Origin: UBA5486 sp036744795
GTDB lineage: Bacteria; Bacillota; UBA4882; UBA10575
NCBI GenBank assembly: GCA_036744795.1
Contig: DAIOHK010000032.1
Location: 1 to 26,353 of the forward strand
Direction of reading: 5' to 3'
Length of the DNA stretch: 26,353 nucleotides
Of the stretch, positions 7,211-14,875 are shown in pieces. How positions within the stretch are numbered: the stretch's first letter is position 1; each line of letters begins with the position of its first letter. A program made the position numbers and the translations under genes. The notes under the pieces are model-generated. The model was not told the origin of the DNA and did no database searches. It was given only the letters and a program-made list of their open reading frames with translations.

Positions 7211-8716
7211 ATGTACGAATGCGATTATCTGTTGGAGATGCAACAGATAACAAAGTCCTACGGTTGTAATCTGATCCTTGATAAAACTAATCTAAGGGTT
7301 AAACCCGGTGAAATTCATGGTTTGGTGGGGAAAAATGGCGCCGGTAAGACAACATTGGTCAATATCCTTTATGGAGCAGTTCCTAAGGATTCAGGGGAGA
7401 TCTTACTTAAAGGAAAACCCATAGAGATCAATTCGGTTAGTAAGGCCAGAGAGTATGGGATCACAAAGGTACATCAAGATCTTAATATCTTTCCAAAACT
7501 ATCAGTTGCGGAGAATATTTTTGTTGGCACCGGTAAAAATGGAAGCTTTATTAAACATGGAATTATCAACCAAGAAGCAGCAATCTCCGAAGCACAAAAA
7601 GTTTTAGAGCAATTACATTTTACTATTGATCCCCGAGCAAGAGCTGGAAGTTTAGGTTTGGCCAAACAGCAAATGGTGGCAATTGTCCGCGCTTTAGTAG
7701 AGAAACCTAAAATATTAATTCTTGATGAGCCAACTGCAGCCCTTAATGATCAAGAGATTGGATATTTTCTACAAATGCTTAAAAAAATTCAAAAAGCAGG
7801 AGTAACAATCATCTATATTTCCCATCGTTTACGGGAATTAAAAGTGATTGCTAACCGTGTTACAGTATTAAGAGATGGCAAAGACATTGATACTGTACCA
7901 GCAAAGGCTTTGGAAGAAGAGAAGATTATTAAAATGATGGTGGGTTTAGAAACGCGGAACAGATATCCCAAATTATCGCTACCAACTAAAAAAGAATTGC
8001 TCCGCATTGAGAATCTAACAACTGGAAATATTTTACATAATATTAGTTTTTCCCTATATGAAGGCGAGATCTTAGGAATTGCTGGTTTAGCGGGATCAGG
8101 TAGAACAACATTGATGAATACAATTTTTGGGATACTCAAACCAACTACTGGTAGAATTCTGCTACGAGGGAGGGAGGTACGGCCCAGTTCTGCACGGCAA
8201 GCAATTAAACTAGGCTTTGCTTATGTAATGGAGGACAGATTTTACAGCGGACTTTTTAATAATTTATCAGTAAGAGAAAATATTACTTCGGCAAATCTAG
8301 ATAGAATAACGAAAGGAAAATTAATCGATAATGAATTAGAGAAAAAGATTGCCCAGGGGTTAATCCGCCGCTTGCGTGTTGTCTTGCAAAGTCTGGAACA
8401 GAAGATTTCAACTTTAAGTGGTGGCAATCAGCAAAAGACGATTCTAGCTAAATGGCTATTCGGAGAAGGACTGGTATATCTTTTGGATGAACCTACCTGT
8501 GGACTTGATATTGCTTCTAAAGTAGACATTTATAATATTATGAATAGTATTATCTGTCGATGGGCCGGGATAATAATGATCTCTTCCGATCTTTCTGAAT
8601 TAATCGGGATGAGTCACCGGATTCTTGTTATTCATAATGGTACGATTGTCCGGGAATTAAGTGGGGAAGAGGCAACTGAGGAGGAGATCATAAAAATGGC
8701 TTCAGGGGTAAGATAA
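7211..8716 (+). CDS. Ribose-type sugar ABC importer, double-domain ATPase (first of two)
   Basis: A 501-residue fused pair of nucleotide-binding domains of the RbsA/AraG/MglA type. Domain 1 has Walker A GKNGAGKT (40-47), a degenerate signature (LGLAKQQM) and Walker B ILILDEPTAALND. Domain 2 has the usual degenerate Walker A (GLAGSGRT), an intact LSGGNQQK signature and Walker B YLLDEPTCGLDI, where a Cys replaces the common Arg. It is cotranscribed with the DeoR gene (17-nt gap) but followed by a strong terminator (8731-8772). The second ATPase, the permease and the binding protein therefore form a different unit. It is clearly diverged from the second ATPase (8894-10399), so this is not a recent duplication. 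It may serve the same permease or one encoded elsewhere. Confidence 0.9.
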   Translation: MYECDYLLEMQQITKSYGCNLILDKTNLRVKPGEIHGLVGKNGAGKTTLVNILYGAVPKDSGEILLKGKPIEINSVSKAREYGITKVHQDLNIFPKLSVAENIFVGTGKNGSFIKHGIINQEAAISEAQKVLEQLHFTIDPRARAGSLGLAKQQMVAIVRALVEKPKILILDEPTAALNDQEIGYFLQMLKKIQKAGVTIIYISHRLRELKVIANRVTVLRDGKDIDTVPAKALEEEKIIKMMVGLETRNRYPKLSLPTKKELLRIENLTTGNILHNISFSLYEGEILGIAGLAGSGRTTLMNTIFGILKPTTGRILLRGREVRPSSARQAIKLGFAYVMEDRFYSGLFNNLSVRENITSANLDRITKGKLIDNELEKKIAQGLIRRLRVVLQSLEQKISTLSGGNQQKTILAKWLFGEGLVYLLDEPTCGLDIASKVDIYNIMNSIICRWAGIIMISSDLSELIGMSHRILVIHNGTIVRELSGEEATEEEIIKMASGVR

Positions 8717-8730
8717 ATTAATAAACATAA

Positions 8731-8772
8731 AAAACAAAAAAACTATTTGCTTGGCAAATGGTTTTTTGTTTT
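8731..8772 (+). terminator. Strong rho-independent terminator between the two ATPase genes
   Basis: The left arm (8731-8750, AAAACAAAAAAACTATTTGC) pairs with the right arm (8754-8772) almost throughout, with a 3-nt loop and a T-rich 3' arm. The A/T flanks make it usable in both directions. It splits the importer cluster into two transcription units. Confidence 0.85.
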
Positions 8773-8778
8773 CATAAA

Positions 8779-8807
8779 TTGAACAAATAAATAAATAAAA
8801 GTAAAAT
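8779..8807 (+). promoter_or_regulatory. Possible promoter of the second importer unit
   Basis: TTGAAC (8779-8784), 17 nt, then TAAAAT (8802-8807), directly behind the terminator and about 85 nt before the second ATPase start. The match is moderate and the region is very AT-rich, so chance matches are likely. Confidence 0.4.
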
Positions 8808-8893
8808 ATAATAAAAATAAGGAAGGAGTTAATCCTATATTAACGAATATATAAAATAAAAGTAATAAGACTTGATGATTGGGAGGGATTTTG

Positions 8894-10399
8894 ATGGAAG
8901 AAAAGGTTTTGCTTTCAATCAAGAATATTACGAAGATATTTCCCGGGGTAAGAGCACTTGACAATGTAAGTTTGGAAGTGAAAACTGGCGAGGTCCATGC
9001 TTTGGTGGGGGAGAATGGTGCCGGAAAATCGACACTCGTCAATATTATCTCCGGAGTTCATAAACCTGAGAGCGGCACGATGTATTTTGACCAGAAAAGA
9101 TACACTCCGGTCAATCCACGGGAAGCACAGGAACTTGGTATTGGTTTTGTACACCAGGAAACTGCTTTATGTCCTCACCTGTCAATCGCAGAAAATGTAT
9201 TTTTAGGACGGATACCAAAAAAATTAGTAGCTTTAGTTGATTTTAAAAAAGCCCAGGAAGAAACAGCTAAGTTGCTAAGAAACTTTGCCACGGATTTGAA
9301 CCCAATGACAAAAATTAAGGATATTAGTATTGCGAGTCAACAGATTGTCGAGATTATAAAAGCTCTCTCCTTGGACTGCCGTTTACTGATTCTGGATGAA
9401 CCAACCTCTTCACTGACAGATGCGGAAACAGAAAACCTTTTTCGCATAATCAATGATCTAAAGAATAGGGGAATCAGTATTCTTTATATTAGTCATCGCT
9501 TGACTGAAGTTTTCAAAATCTGTGACCGTATAAGTATTCTCAGGGACGGGCGGTTTGTTAAAACCTTAAAGGTTGCTGAGACCAATGAAGATGAAGTTAT
9601 TTGTAATATGGTCGGGCGGAGCATTAGCACTTTTTACCCCGAAAAAAGGAGCAGGGATGGTGAAGAACTCCTGCGGGTTGAGGATTTGAGCAGGGGTAAA
9701 ACATTAAAGAATGTCTCCTTTACAGTTAAAAAAGGAGAAATTCTCGGTTTCTCTGGTTTAGTTGGAGCCGGACGTTCGGAAGTGGCCAGGGCCGTATGTG
9801 GGATTGATCAGTATGATGAAGGCCGGATCTATCTCCATGGAAAGAGGATACAGTTTGAGAAGTTTTATGATGCAATCCAGGCTGGAATTGCTTATCTTAC
9901 CGAAGACCGTAAACTAGAAGGGTTATTTTTAAGAATGAATATTAAAACCAATATTGCAGTAACTTCCTTAGAAGAAATCACACAAAAACAACTGGTTAAT
10001 AAAGAAAAAGAGAGGAGTTTGGCCCAAAAGTATATTGATCTATTACATATAAAAACCTCCAGCCTTCTCCAAAAGGTTATTAACTTAAGTGGAGGGAACC
10101 AGCAGAAAGTAATGGTGGCCAAGTGGTTGGCGATTAATCCGGTAGTACTATTTATGGATGAGCCAACCCGTGGAATTGATATTGGAGCTAAAACAGAAAT
10201 CCATTATCTGATGCGGAAATTATGTGAGCAAGGAATCGGGATTGTTCTGATCTCTTCTGAATTGCCGGAGATAATTGGAATGTGTGACCGGGTAGTAGTG
10301 ATGAATGAAGGGGTAAAAACTGGTGAACTCACTGGAAATGAAATTACCGAAAGAAATATTATGAGACTGGCATCAACAGAAAGCAATAAGATTGCTTAA
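8894..10399 (+). CDS. Ribose-type sugar ABC importer, double-domain ATPase (second of two)
   Basis: I chose ATG 8894 (501 residues), placed 6 nt behind GGGAGGG; an in-frame TTG at 8879 is less likely. Domain 1 has Walker A GENGAGKS (39-46), the variant signature ISIASQQIVEI and Walker B LLILDEPTSSLTD. Domain 2 has the degenerate GLVGAGRS, an intact LSGGNQQK and LFMDEPTRGIDIGAK, the standard form for RbsA/MglA. It is followed after 20 nt by the permease gene. Because it is next to the permease and has the canonical second domain, it is the more likely partner of that permease. The sugar is unknown. Confidence 0.92.
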   Translation: MEEKVLLSIKNITKIFPGVRALDNVSLEVKTGEVHALVGENGAGKSTLVNIISGVHKPESGTMYFDQKRYTPVNPREAQELGIGFVHQETALCPHLSIAENVFLGRIPKKLVALVDFKKAQEETAKLLRNFATDLNPMTKIKDISIASQQIVEIIKALSLDCRLLILDEPTSSLTDAETENLFRIINDLKNRGISILYISHRLTEVFKICDRISILRDGRFVKTLKVAETNEDEVICNMVGRSISTFYPEKRSRDGEELLRVEDLSRGKTLKNVSFTVKKGEILGFSGLVGAGRSEVARAVCGIDQYDEGRIYLHGKRIQFEKFYDAIQAGIAYLTEDRKLEGLFLRMNIKTNIAVTSLEEITQKQLVNKEKERSLAQKYIDLLHIKTSSLLQKVINLSGGNQQKVMVAKWLAINPVVLFMDEPTRGIDIGAKTEIHYLMRKLCEQGIGIVLISSELPEIIGMCDRVVVMNEGVKTGELTGNEITERNIMRLASTESNKIA

Positions 10400-10419
10400 A
10401 GAGAAGGGGGATAAAGAGA

Positions 10420-11436
10420 ATGAAAACAAATTTAAGAGAAGAAATCATCGGCTTAAAGGCAGAAAAAAAAGAAGCAGACAGCTTTTTGACAAAAGCTTTT
10501 GCCTTCCGGGAATTTTCTTTGTTCATCATTATTATTCTTTTTTCTATGCTACTTAGTTTTTTGACTCCTCACTTTTTGACAATTGCAAATCTAAGTACCA
10601 CTGCCATTGGTTTAGCCGCAGACGGGATTATCGCGGTTGGGATGACTGTAGCCTTGGTACTGGGTGGGTTTGATCTTTCAGTAGGTTCAGTTATGGCCTT
10701 AAGCGGCGTGGTAGCTGGTTCTCTTTATTTAGCGGGTGTAAATATATGGATAGCCGCCTTAGCTGCTTTACTATTAGGAATGTTCTGCGGTTTAATTAAT
10801 GGTTATTTTATCGGCCGTGTAGGTTTAAATCCGTTTATTACTACCCTTGGAATGATGAGTATCGCCCGTGGTGGCTCTTACGTTCTAACTAAAGGCTCAC
10901 CATTATCACTTGCAGGAATATCGAAAAGTTTTAAATTTATTGGTGGCGGGAAACTTTTAGGTTTTCCGGTAATGGTTCTAATCTATTTGCTAATTGTTAT
11001 CATCATCGATTTTGCCCTGCGTCGCTCAGCGGTAATGCGGCAAGTCTTTTATGTTGGTAGTAATGAAAAAGCTGCTTCGCTTTCAGGGATTAATGTAGCT
11101 AAAGTTAAAACAGGAGTCTTCTTTTTAACAGGTACTCTGGCATCAATAACTGGTATTCTGACTTTGTCCAGATTTACAGTGGCGGCACCGAATGCTGGAA
11201 TGTCTGCGGAAATGAGGGCGATAGCAGCTTGTGTAATTGGTGGTGCTAGCCTCAGCGGTGGGGAAGGGACAATTCTTGGGTCAGTTCTTGGCGTAATTCT
11301 GTTGGCTTTAGTTAATAATGCACTAATTCTATTAAATGTCTCTGTTTATTGGCAAGATTTAATTACCGGAATGATCCTGATTGCTGCGGTATTACTTGAT
11401 TTTATTACTCATCGTTCCAGCTATTTAAGTCAGTAA
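10420..11436 (+). CDS. Ribose-type sugar ABC importer permease
   Basis: A 338-residue inner-membrane protein of the RbsC/AraH family. A charged cytoplasmic N-terminus of about 35 residues precedes 8-10 hydrophobic segments beginning near 37 (LFIIIILFSMLLSFL). Family hallmarks are GGFDLSVGSVMALSG near 84, GLNPFITTLGMM near 139, GSNEKAASLSGINV near 212 (the cytoplasmic loop that contacts the ATPase) and GGASLSGGEGT near 272. A strong AAGGGGG ribosome binding site lies upstream. It is the only permease in the importer cluster and probably works as a homodimer. A 238-nt gap containing an AT-rich repeat element separates it from the binding protein gene. Confidence 0.92.
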   Translation: MKTNLREEIIGLKAEKKEADSFLTKAFAFREFSLFIIIILFSMLLSFLTPHFLTIANLSTTAIGLAADGIIAVGMTVALVLGGFDLSVGSVMALSGVVAGSLYLAGVNIWIAALAALLLGMFCGLINGYFIGRVGLNPFITTLGMMSIARGGSYVLTKGSPLSLAGISKSFKFIGGGKLLGFPVMVLIYLLIVIIIDFALRRSAVMRQVFYVGSNEKAASLSGINVAKVKTGVFFLTGTLASITGILTLSRFTVAAPNAGMSAEMRAIAACVIGGASLSGGEGTILGSVLGVILLALVNNALILLNVSVYWQDLITGMILIAAVLLDFITHRSSYLSQ

Positions 11437-11480
11437 CAGGTAAAATCAAGCATTTATGTTACAGCAGTCATTACCTTAGA

Positions 11481-11570
11481 GGGAATTGTATAATTACCTT
11501 TGGGTTTCACAATATAAACGATTAACTGTAATTCTATTGGATCTTAAATTAACCAATTATAAAATTCCTT
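11481..11570 (+). repeat. AT-rich inverted-end element, copy A
   Basis: Begins GGGAATTGTATAATTACCTT and ends AACCAATTATAAAATTCCTT; the two ends are imperfect inverted repeats. Copies B (12867-12960), C (21356-21450) and D (23467-23583, opposite orientation) share these ends. No ORF is inside. It lies between the importer permease and the binding protein genes. Confidence 0.75.
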
Positions 11571-11610
11571 AACAAGTGCATAGGATAGTGCCAAAAAAAG
11601 GGAGGTGATA

Positions 11611-11640
11611 TTGGGTAATAATAATCTACATTGTAAATGA
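11611..11640 (+). CDS. Possible 9-codon leader ORF before the binding protein gene
   Basis: TTG at 11611 starts MGNNNLHCK and ends at TGA 11638-11640. It is preceded by GGGAGGTGAT (11600-11609), one of the best Shine-Dalgarno matches in the window but only 1 nt from the TTG. It ends 34 nt before the binding protein start. It may be a translated leader or only a stray ribosome site; its shortness makes any call weak. Confidence 0.2.
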   Translation: MGNNNLHCK

Positions 11641-11674
11641 AAAGAGAAACAGGAAAAAGGAGGATTATTGAGTT

Positions 11675-12655
11675 ATGAAGCGTTATTTTATGGTGGCAAC
11701 TCTACTCTTGACACTGATCTTTTCCATAGTAACAACGGCGGCAAGCAACCCTTTTGTTGGTGATCCTAAAGAAGAATATTATATGGTTACCTTTGTTTCT
11801 GGGATCGAATATTGGAAAGGTTGCTTTGCAGGGATGAAAGATGCAGCGGAACTTTTGGGGGTAAAGGCTATCTACACAGGTGCGCCGCAGGCTGATGTGA
11901 ACCAGCAAGTAACAGTATTGGAACAAGTTACTGCTAAAAGGCCGGCGGGGATAGCAGTAACTTGTAGTAACCCTGATGGTTTACGAGCTCCGATCGATAA
12001 AGCGATCGCAGCAGGTATTCCTGTTGTAACCTTTGATGCGGATTCCCCGCTCAGTAAACGCTACTGCTATCTGGGAACAGGAAACTATAATGCCGGTGCA
12101 ATGGCCGCTCGTTACCTGGCAGAATTAATCGGTGGTAAAGGTGAAGTAGCTATTTCAACTGTAACCGGTCAGCTAAATCATGAAGAAAGAAAAACAGGTT
12201 TTACAGAGACTTTGGCTAAAGAGTATCCAAATGTTAAAGTTGTAAATGTCGGAAATGATAATAATGATCAGACCATTGCTGCTACTTTAGTAGCAGGATT
12301 TTTGCAAGCCCACCCGAATTTAAGCGGAGTTTTCTGCACAGATGCTCTCGGCGGAGTTGGTGCTGCCACTGCAGTTCGTGAAGCTAATAAGGTCGGGAAA
12401 GTAAGAATTGTCAGTTTTGATACTGATAAAGGAACACTTGATCTTATTAAAGAAGGAATCATTGATGCCTCGATTGCCCAGGGAACATGGAATATGGGGT
12501 ACTGGTCAATGATGATGCTGTACAATGTCAAACATAATCTGGTTAAACCGGTAGAAGGATGGCAGACTAAAGAAATTAATCCCTTACCGGGTGTAGTTGA
12601 TACAGGAACTAATGTTGTCACAAAAACAAATGTCGATGCTTTTTATGTAAAATAA
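11675..12655 (+). CDS. Periplasmic sugar-binding protein of the ABC importer
   Basis: A 326-residue protein of the RbsB-like type I periplasmic binding family. Residues 1-24 are a signal peptide (MKRYFM, hydrophobic core, TTAAS) with no lipobox cysteine, so the mature protein should be soluble. Monoderm Firmicutes normally tether such proteins as lipoproteins, so this favours a periplasm. The two-lobed fold is visible as YMVTFVSGIEYWKGCFAGM near 32-50, QQVTVLEQVTAKRPAGIAVT near 75-95, AGIPVVTFDAD near 113-123 and GKVRIVSFDTD near 243-253. The ligand is probably a sugar but cannot be named. The start follows AAAGGAGG (11656-11663). Its last codons and terminator are duplicated at 6180-6277. 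Confidence 0.92.
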   Translation: MKRYFMVATLLLTLIFSIVTTAASNPFVGDPKEEYYMVTFVSGIEYWKGCFAGMKDAAELLGVKAIYTGAPQADVNQQVTVLEQVTAKRPAGIAVTCSNPDGLRAPIDKAIAAGIPVVTFDADSPLSKRYCYLGTGNYNAGAMAARYLAELIGGKGEVAISTVTGQLNHEERKTGFTETLAKEYPNVKVVNVGNDNNDQTIAATLVAGFLQAHPNLSGVFCTDALGGVGAATAVREANKVGKVRIVSFDTDKGTLDLIKEGIIDASIAQGTWNMGYWSMMMLYNVKHNLVKPVEGWQTKEINPLPGVVDTGTNVVTKTNVDAFYVK

Positions 12656-12683
12656 ATACTGCTTATTATAATAATAAAGATAA

Positions 12684-12718
12684 GAGAGGCTATCTCTAAA
12701 ACCTGGAGATAGCCTCTT
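12684..12718 (+). terminator. Rho-independent terminator after the binding protein gene
   Basis: A perfect 11-bp stem GAGGCTATCTC (12686-12696) and GAGATAGCCTC (12706-12716) with a 9-nt loop, but a short T run. The core is shared with the terminator at 6241-6277. Confidence 0.8.
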
Positions 12719-12831
12719 AATTTATATACATATATTGCAGCTAGATATAGGCTTAAGGTGTTTATGGAATTTTATATAATGTAAATTGGTAATAACTATA
12801 TTAAAATATTTTTGTAAGCCTTAATATTTTC

Positions 12832-12860
12832 TTGTAAATAAGCTGGAATAATATTATAAT
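12832..12860 (+). promoter_or_regulatory. SigA-type promoter of the DauR-like regulator gene
   Basis: TTGTAA (12832-12837), exactly 17 nt, then a perfect TATAAT (12855-12860). The predicted transcript starts next to AT-rich element B, which fills most of the leader. The same TTGTAA-17-TATAAT layout precedes ridA at 14368-14396. Confidence 0.7.
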
Positions 12861-12866
12861 TAACTT

Positions 12867-12960
12867 GAGTGAATTGTATAATTACCTTAAGACTTTATTT
12901 AACCACAATAAAGTTAATATATTGGGTTAAATCTATAATTAACCAATTATGCAATTCTAA
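12867..12960 (+). repeat. AT-rich inverted-end element, copy B
   Basis: Begins GAGTGAATTGTATAATTACC and ends AACCAATTATGCAATTCT, matching copy A at both ends; the interior differs but shares an ACCACAATA word with the reverse complement of copy D. It lies between the promoter and start codon of the regulator gene, so it would be transcribed as leader. Confidence 0.75.
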
Positions 12961-12991
12961 ACTTGTAATAAAATAATTGGTGGTGGAAAAA

Positions 12992-13666
12992 ATGCATCCG
13001 ATTTTAAAAAAATACATACCGATGATGGAGTTAATCGGTAATACCTTCGGGAAAAACTGTGAAGTAGTATTACACGATTTTGGTGATCCGCATCATTCTA
13101 TTGTAAATATTATTAATGGAAATGTCACTGGAAGAAAGATCGGTGATTCAATAACCGATCTGGCTTTGGAGGCTTGGCGGAGGGATGGGTTTGGTGAGAA
13201 TAAAGAGAGAATGCTTTTAAATTATAAATCCAAATCGAAAGATGGTAAAGTTTTAAAATCCTCTACCCTATTTATTGAAGATGAAAAGGGAAATATTATT
13301 GGCTGTTTATGTATTAATTATGATCTGACTGAAGGCATAATGTTAAGCAACTTTTTTAATGATTTTTGCCAGATGGAGTCTTTAACAACGGAACGAGAAG
13401 ATGCTTCGGAAACTTTTGTTGAAGATATTAATGAAGTACTGGATTACCTTGTTGATAAAGCTATTTTAGAAGTAGGAAGACCTGTTGCTTTAATGAGTAA
13501 AGAGGAAAAAGTGAGGACAGTCAGTCTAATTGATGAGAAGGGAGGATTTTTAATCAAAGGAGCAATCGATAAAGTTGCTAAAAATCTCAATGTTTCCAGG
13601 TACACAATTTACAATTATTTAGAAGAAGCTAAGGCATTGAGAGAGGAGGGGATTAATTTAATTTAA
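12992..13666 (+). CDS. YheO/DauR-type PAS and helix-turn-helix regulator
   Basis: I prefer ATG 12992 (224 residues) behind GGTGGTGG; a TTG at 12977 is in frame. Residues 1-115 match the YheO-like PAS domain (PMMELIGNTFGKNCEVVLHDF at the N-terminus, then GNVTGRKIGDSITDLAL and IIGCLCINYDLT). Residues about 165-224 are the matching DNA-binding domain, with KEEKVRTVSLIDEKGGFLIKG and the recognition region VAKNLNVSRYTIYNYL. Family members such as DauR of Pseudomonas control amino-acid catabolism. The position directly before ridA and ygeX makes diaminopropionate or a relative the likely signal, which is an inference. It has its own promoter (12832-12860) with repeat B in the leader. Confidence 0.88.
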   Translation: MHPILKKYIPMMELIGNTFGKNCEVVLHDFGDPHHSIVNIINGNVTGRKIGDSITDLALEAWRRDGFGENKERMLLNYKSKSKDGKVLKSSTLFIEDEKGNIIGCLCINYDLTEGIMLSNFFNDFCQMESLTTEREDASETFVEDINEVLDYLVDKAILEVGRPVALMSKEEKVRTVSLIDEKGGFLIKGAIDKVAKNLNVSRYTIYNYLEEAKALREEGINLI

Positions 13667-14137
13667 AATACTCTCCTAATAGATGAGGGGAATTACAAAA
13701 TTACCGCTGCATTAAATTAACTGCAAAGAAATATGAGATTTACATTAATTCGAGGGGATTGTCTATTTTCCGAAGACACTCCTTCAATCAAATTTTCCTT
13801 GCTTATTGTTAAGAGTTTGGTTATTACAAAAAGTACCAAAAAACAGGAGATTATCTCCTATTTACTTTAAAACTCATAATATATACAATAACTTTACAAA
13901 GTAGTCGCTCACGCTGGCTACCGCCCGCGCAAATGAAATGATGAACATTATAAGCCAGGTGGGTCGACATTCTTCGAAGCATTTGCAAGCAAAGAGGTAA
14001 TGTTTTTTAACAAATATATGAATATTATATAGATAATAACCAATTTAGGGTATCAAAGGAAAAGTCTGGGGAAAAGTTTAGAGATATAGAACAAAAACCA
14101 ATATGAATATGGACCGTGATTGAAAGGAGCATGGAGG
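13667..14137 (+). other. Intergenic region with repeats, no gene seen
   Basis: About 470 bp. 13683-13704 (GAGGGGAATTACAAAATTACC) resembles the left end of the AT-rich elements, but no matching right end is clear. A hairpin AGGAGA/TCTCCT at 13845-13859 could end the regulator transcript, though its T tract is poor and it reads better on the minus strand. 13900-13970 is a GTCGCTCACGC-family palindrome. The remaining AT-rich part leads to the small ORF at 14138. Confidence 0.5.
13900..13970 (+). repeat. GTCGCTYACGC-family palindromic repeat, copy 3
   Basis: GTCGCTCACGCTGGCT (13904-13919) pairs with AAGCCAGGTGGGTCGAC (13952-13968). Positions 13904-13941 match the reverse complement of 17864-17901 at 35 of 38 bases. 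GC content here is clearly above that of the surrounding DNA. Confidence 0.7.
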
Positions 14138-14263
14138 ATGATTATCGATTTTGAACAAGTCTTAAGTCAGGCAGAGAAGGCAGCGGCTATGTATACTGTT
14201 AATTATGTGAAACAGTTTGCCTCATCGATGCCAAGCTGTACAGAGAACATAGCAGAAATATAA
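14138..14263 (+). CDS. Small hypothetical protein (41 residues)
   Basis: ATG at 14138 is 8 nt behind AAAGGAG (14124-14129), and the frame ends with TAA 14261-14263, seven bases before a strong terminator, so it looks like a complete small transcription unit. The product begins MIIDFEQVLSQAEKAAAMYT and ends PSCTENIAEI: an amphipathic helix of about 30 residues, one Cys, no membrane segment. Its first residues (MI-x-DF-x-x-V) resemble the start of the YgeY-type hydrolase at 17937 (MI-NF-x-x-V), so it could be a remnant of a second hydrolase gene. I do not recognise it otherwise. Confidence 0.45.
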   Translation: MIIDFEQVLSQAEKAAAMYTVNYVKQFASSMPSCTENIAEI

Positions 14264-14270
14264 TTAAATT

Positions 14271-14316
14271 AAAAAGAGCTTTGTTTTTCCAAAGAGAGAA
14301 AGGCAAAGCTCTTTTA
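14271..14316 (+). terminator. Rho-independent terminator after the small ORF
   Basis: AAAAAGAGCTTTG (14271-14283) pairs with CAAAGCTCTTTT (14304-14315), with a 20-nt loop. The A-rich and T-rich flanks make it potentially bidirectional. It insulates ridA from upstream transcription. Confidence 0.85.
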
Positions 14317-14367
14317 CAATAATATTAGATACCAAATTAAAAAATTTAAGTAACTCATAAAAAATTA

Positions 14368-14396
14368 TTGTAATAATGTTTCTAAAGTGTTATAAT
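14368..14396 (+). promoter_or_regulatory. SigA-type promoter of ridA-ygeX
   Basis: TTGTAA (14368-14373), 17 nt, perfect TATAAT (14391-14396), 59 nt before the ridA start. The -35, spacer length and -10 are identical to those of the promoter of the nearby regulator gene. Confidence 0.7.
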
Positions 14397-14455
14397 AAAT
14401 TCGAATCAGGGTATAAAATAAAACTTAAAACTTTTGCATTAAATGAGGTGATTTT

Positions 14456-14839
14456 ATGCTTGAAAAAGAGGTAATCTCAACTGTACAAGCTCCAGCTGCA
14501 CTTGGAAGTTACTCGCAAGCAATAAAAGTAGGTAACCTACTCTTTGTTTCCGGACAAATGGGACTAGATCCGAAAACCGGAAGTTTCACAGGTACTATCG
14601 GGGCCCAAACCAGGATGGCTTTGAATAATATTAAGGAAATTTTGAAAGCAGGAAAATCTTCTTTAGAAAATGTGGCAAAAGTAAATATCTATTTAAAAAA
14701 CATTGCTGATTTTGCCAAAGTAAATGCTATTTATAGTGAGTTTTTTACTCAAGCTTATCCGGCGCGTTGTTGCGTGGAAGTCGCTAATTTACCTAAGGAT
14801 GCTTTGATTGAAATTGAAGCGATTGCGATCTGCGAATAA
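14456..14839 (+). CDS. ridA: RidA family enamine/imine deaminase
   Basis: A 127-residue protein of the YjgF/YER057c/UK114 family, full length. The hallmarks are GSYSQAIKVGNLLFVSGQMG at 17-36, the active-site Arg104 in YPARCCVEVANLP (Arg105 in E. coli RidA) and Glu120 in IEIEAIA. RidA trimers hydrolyse reactive enamines and imines such as 2-aminoacrylate to keto acids and ammonia. The gene starts 36 nt before the ygeX gene, whose product releases 2-aminoacrylate, so here it is probably a dedicated helper rather than only general housekeeping. Start is ATG behind GAGGTGA. Confidence 0.95.
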   Translation: MLEKEVISTVQAPAALGSYSQAIKVGNLLFVSGQMGLDPKTGSFTGTIGAQTRMALNNIKEILKAGKSSLENVAKVNIYLKNIADFAKVNAIYSEFFTQAYPARCCVEVANLPKDALIEIEAIAICE

Positions 14840-14875
14840 ATAGGCTTTATTTAAAAAGAGAAATGGGGGCTAAAA

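Noticed and set aside
8879..8893. TTG start of the second ATPase, and similar upstream alternative starts at 3194, 12977, 17928 and 21323
   Set aside because: In each case an ATG 9-15 nt downstream is better spaced behind the ribosome binding site and the extra residues are not typical of the family.
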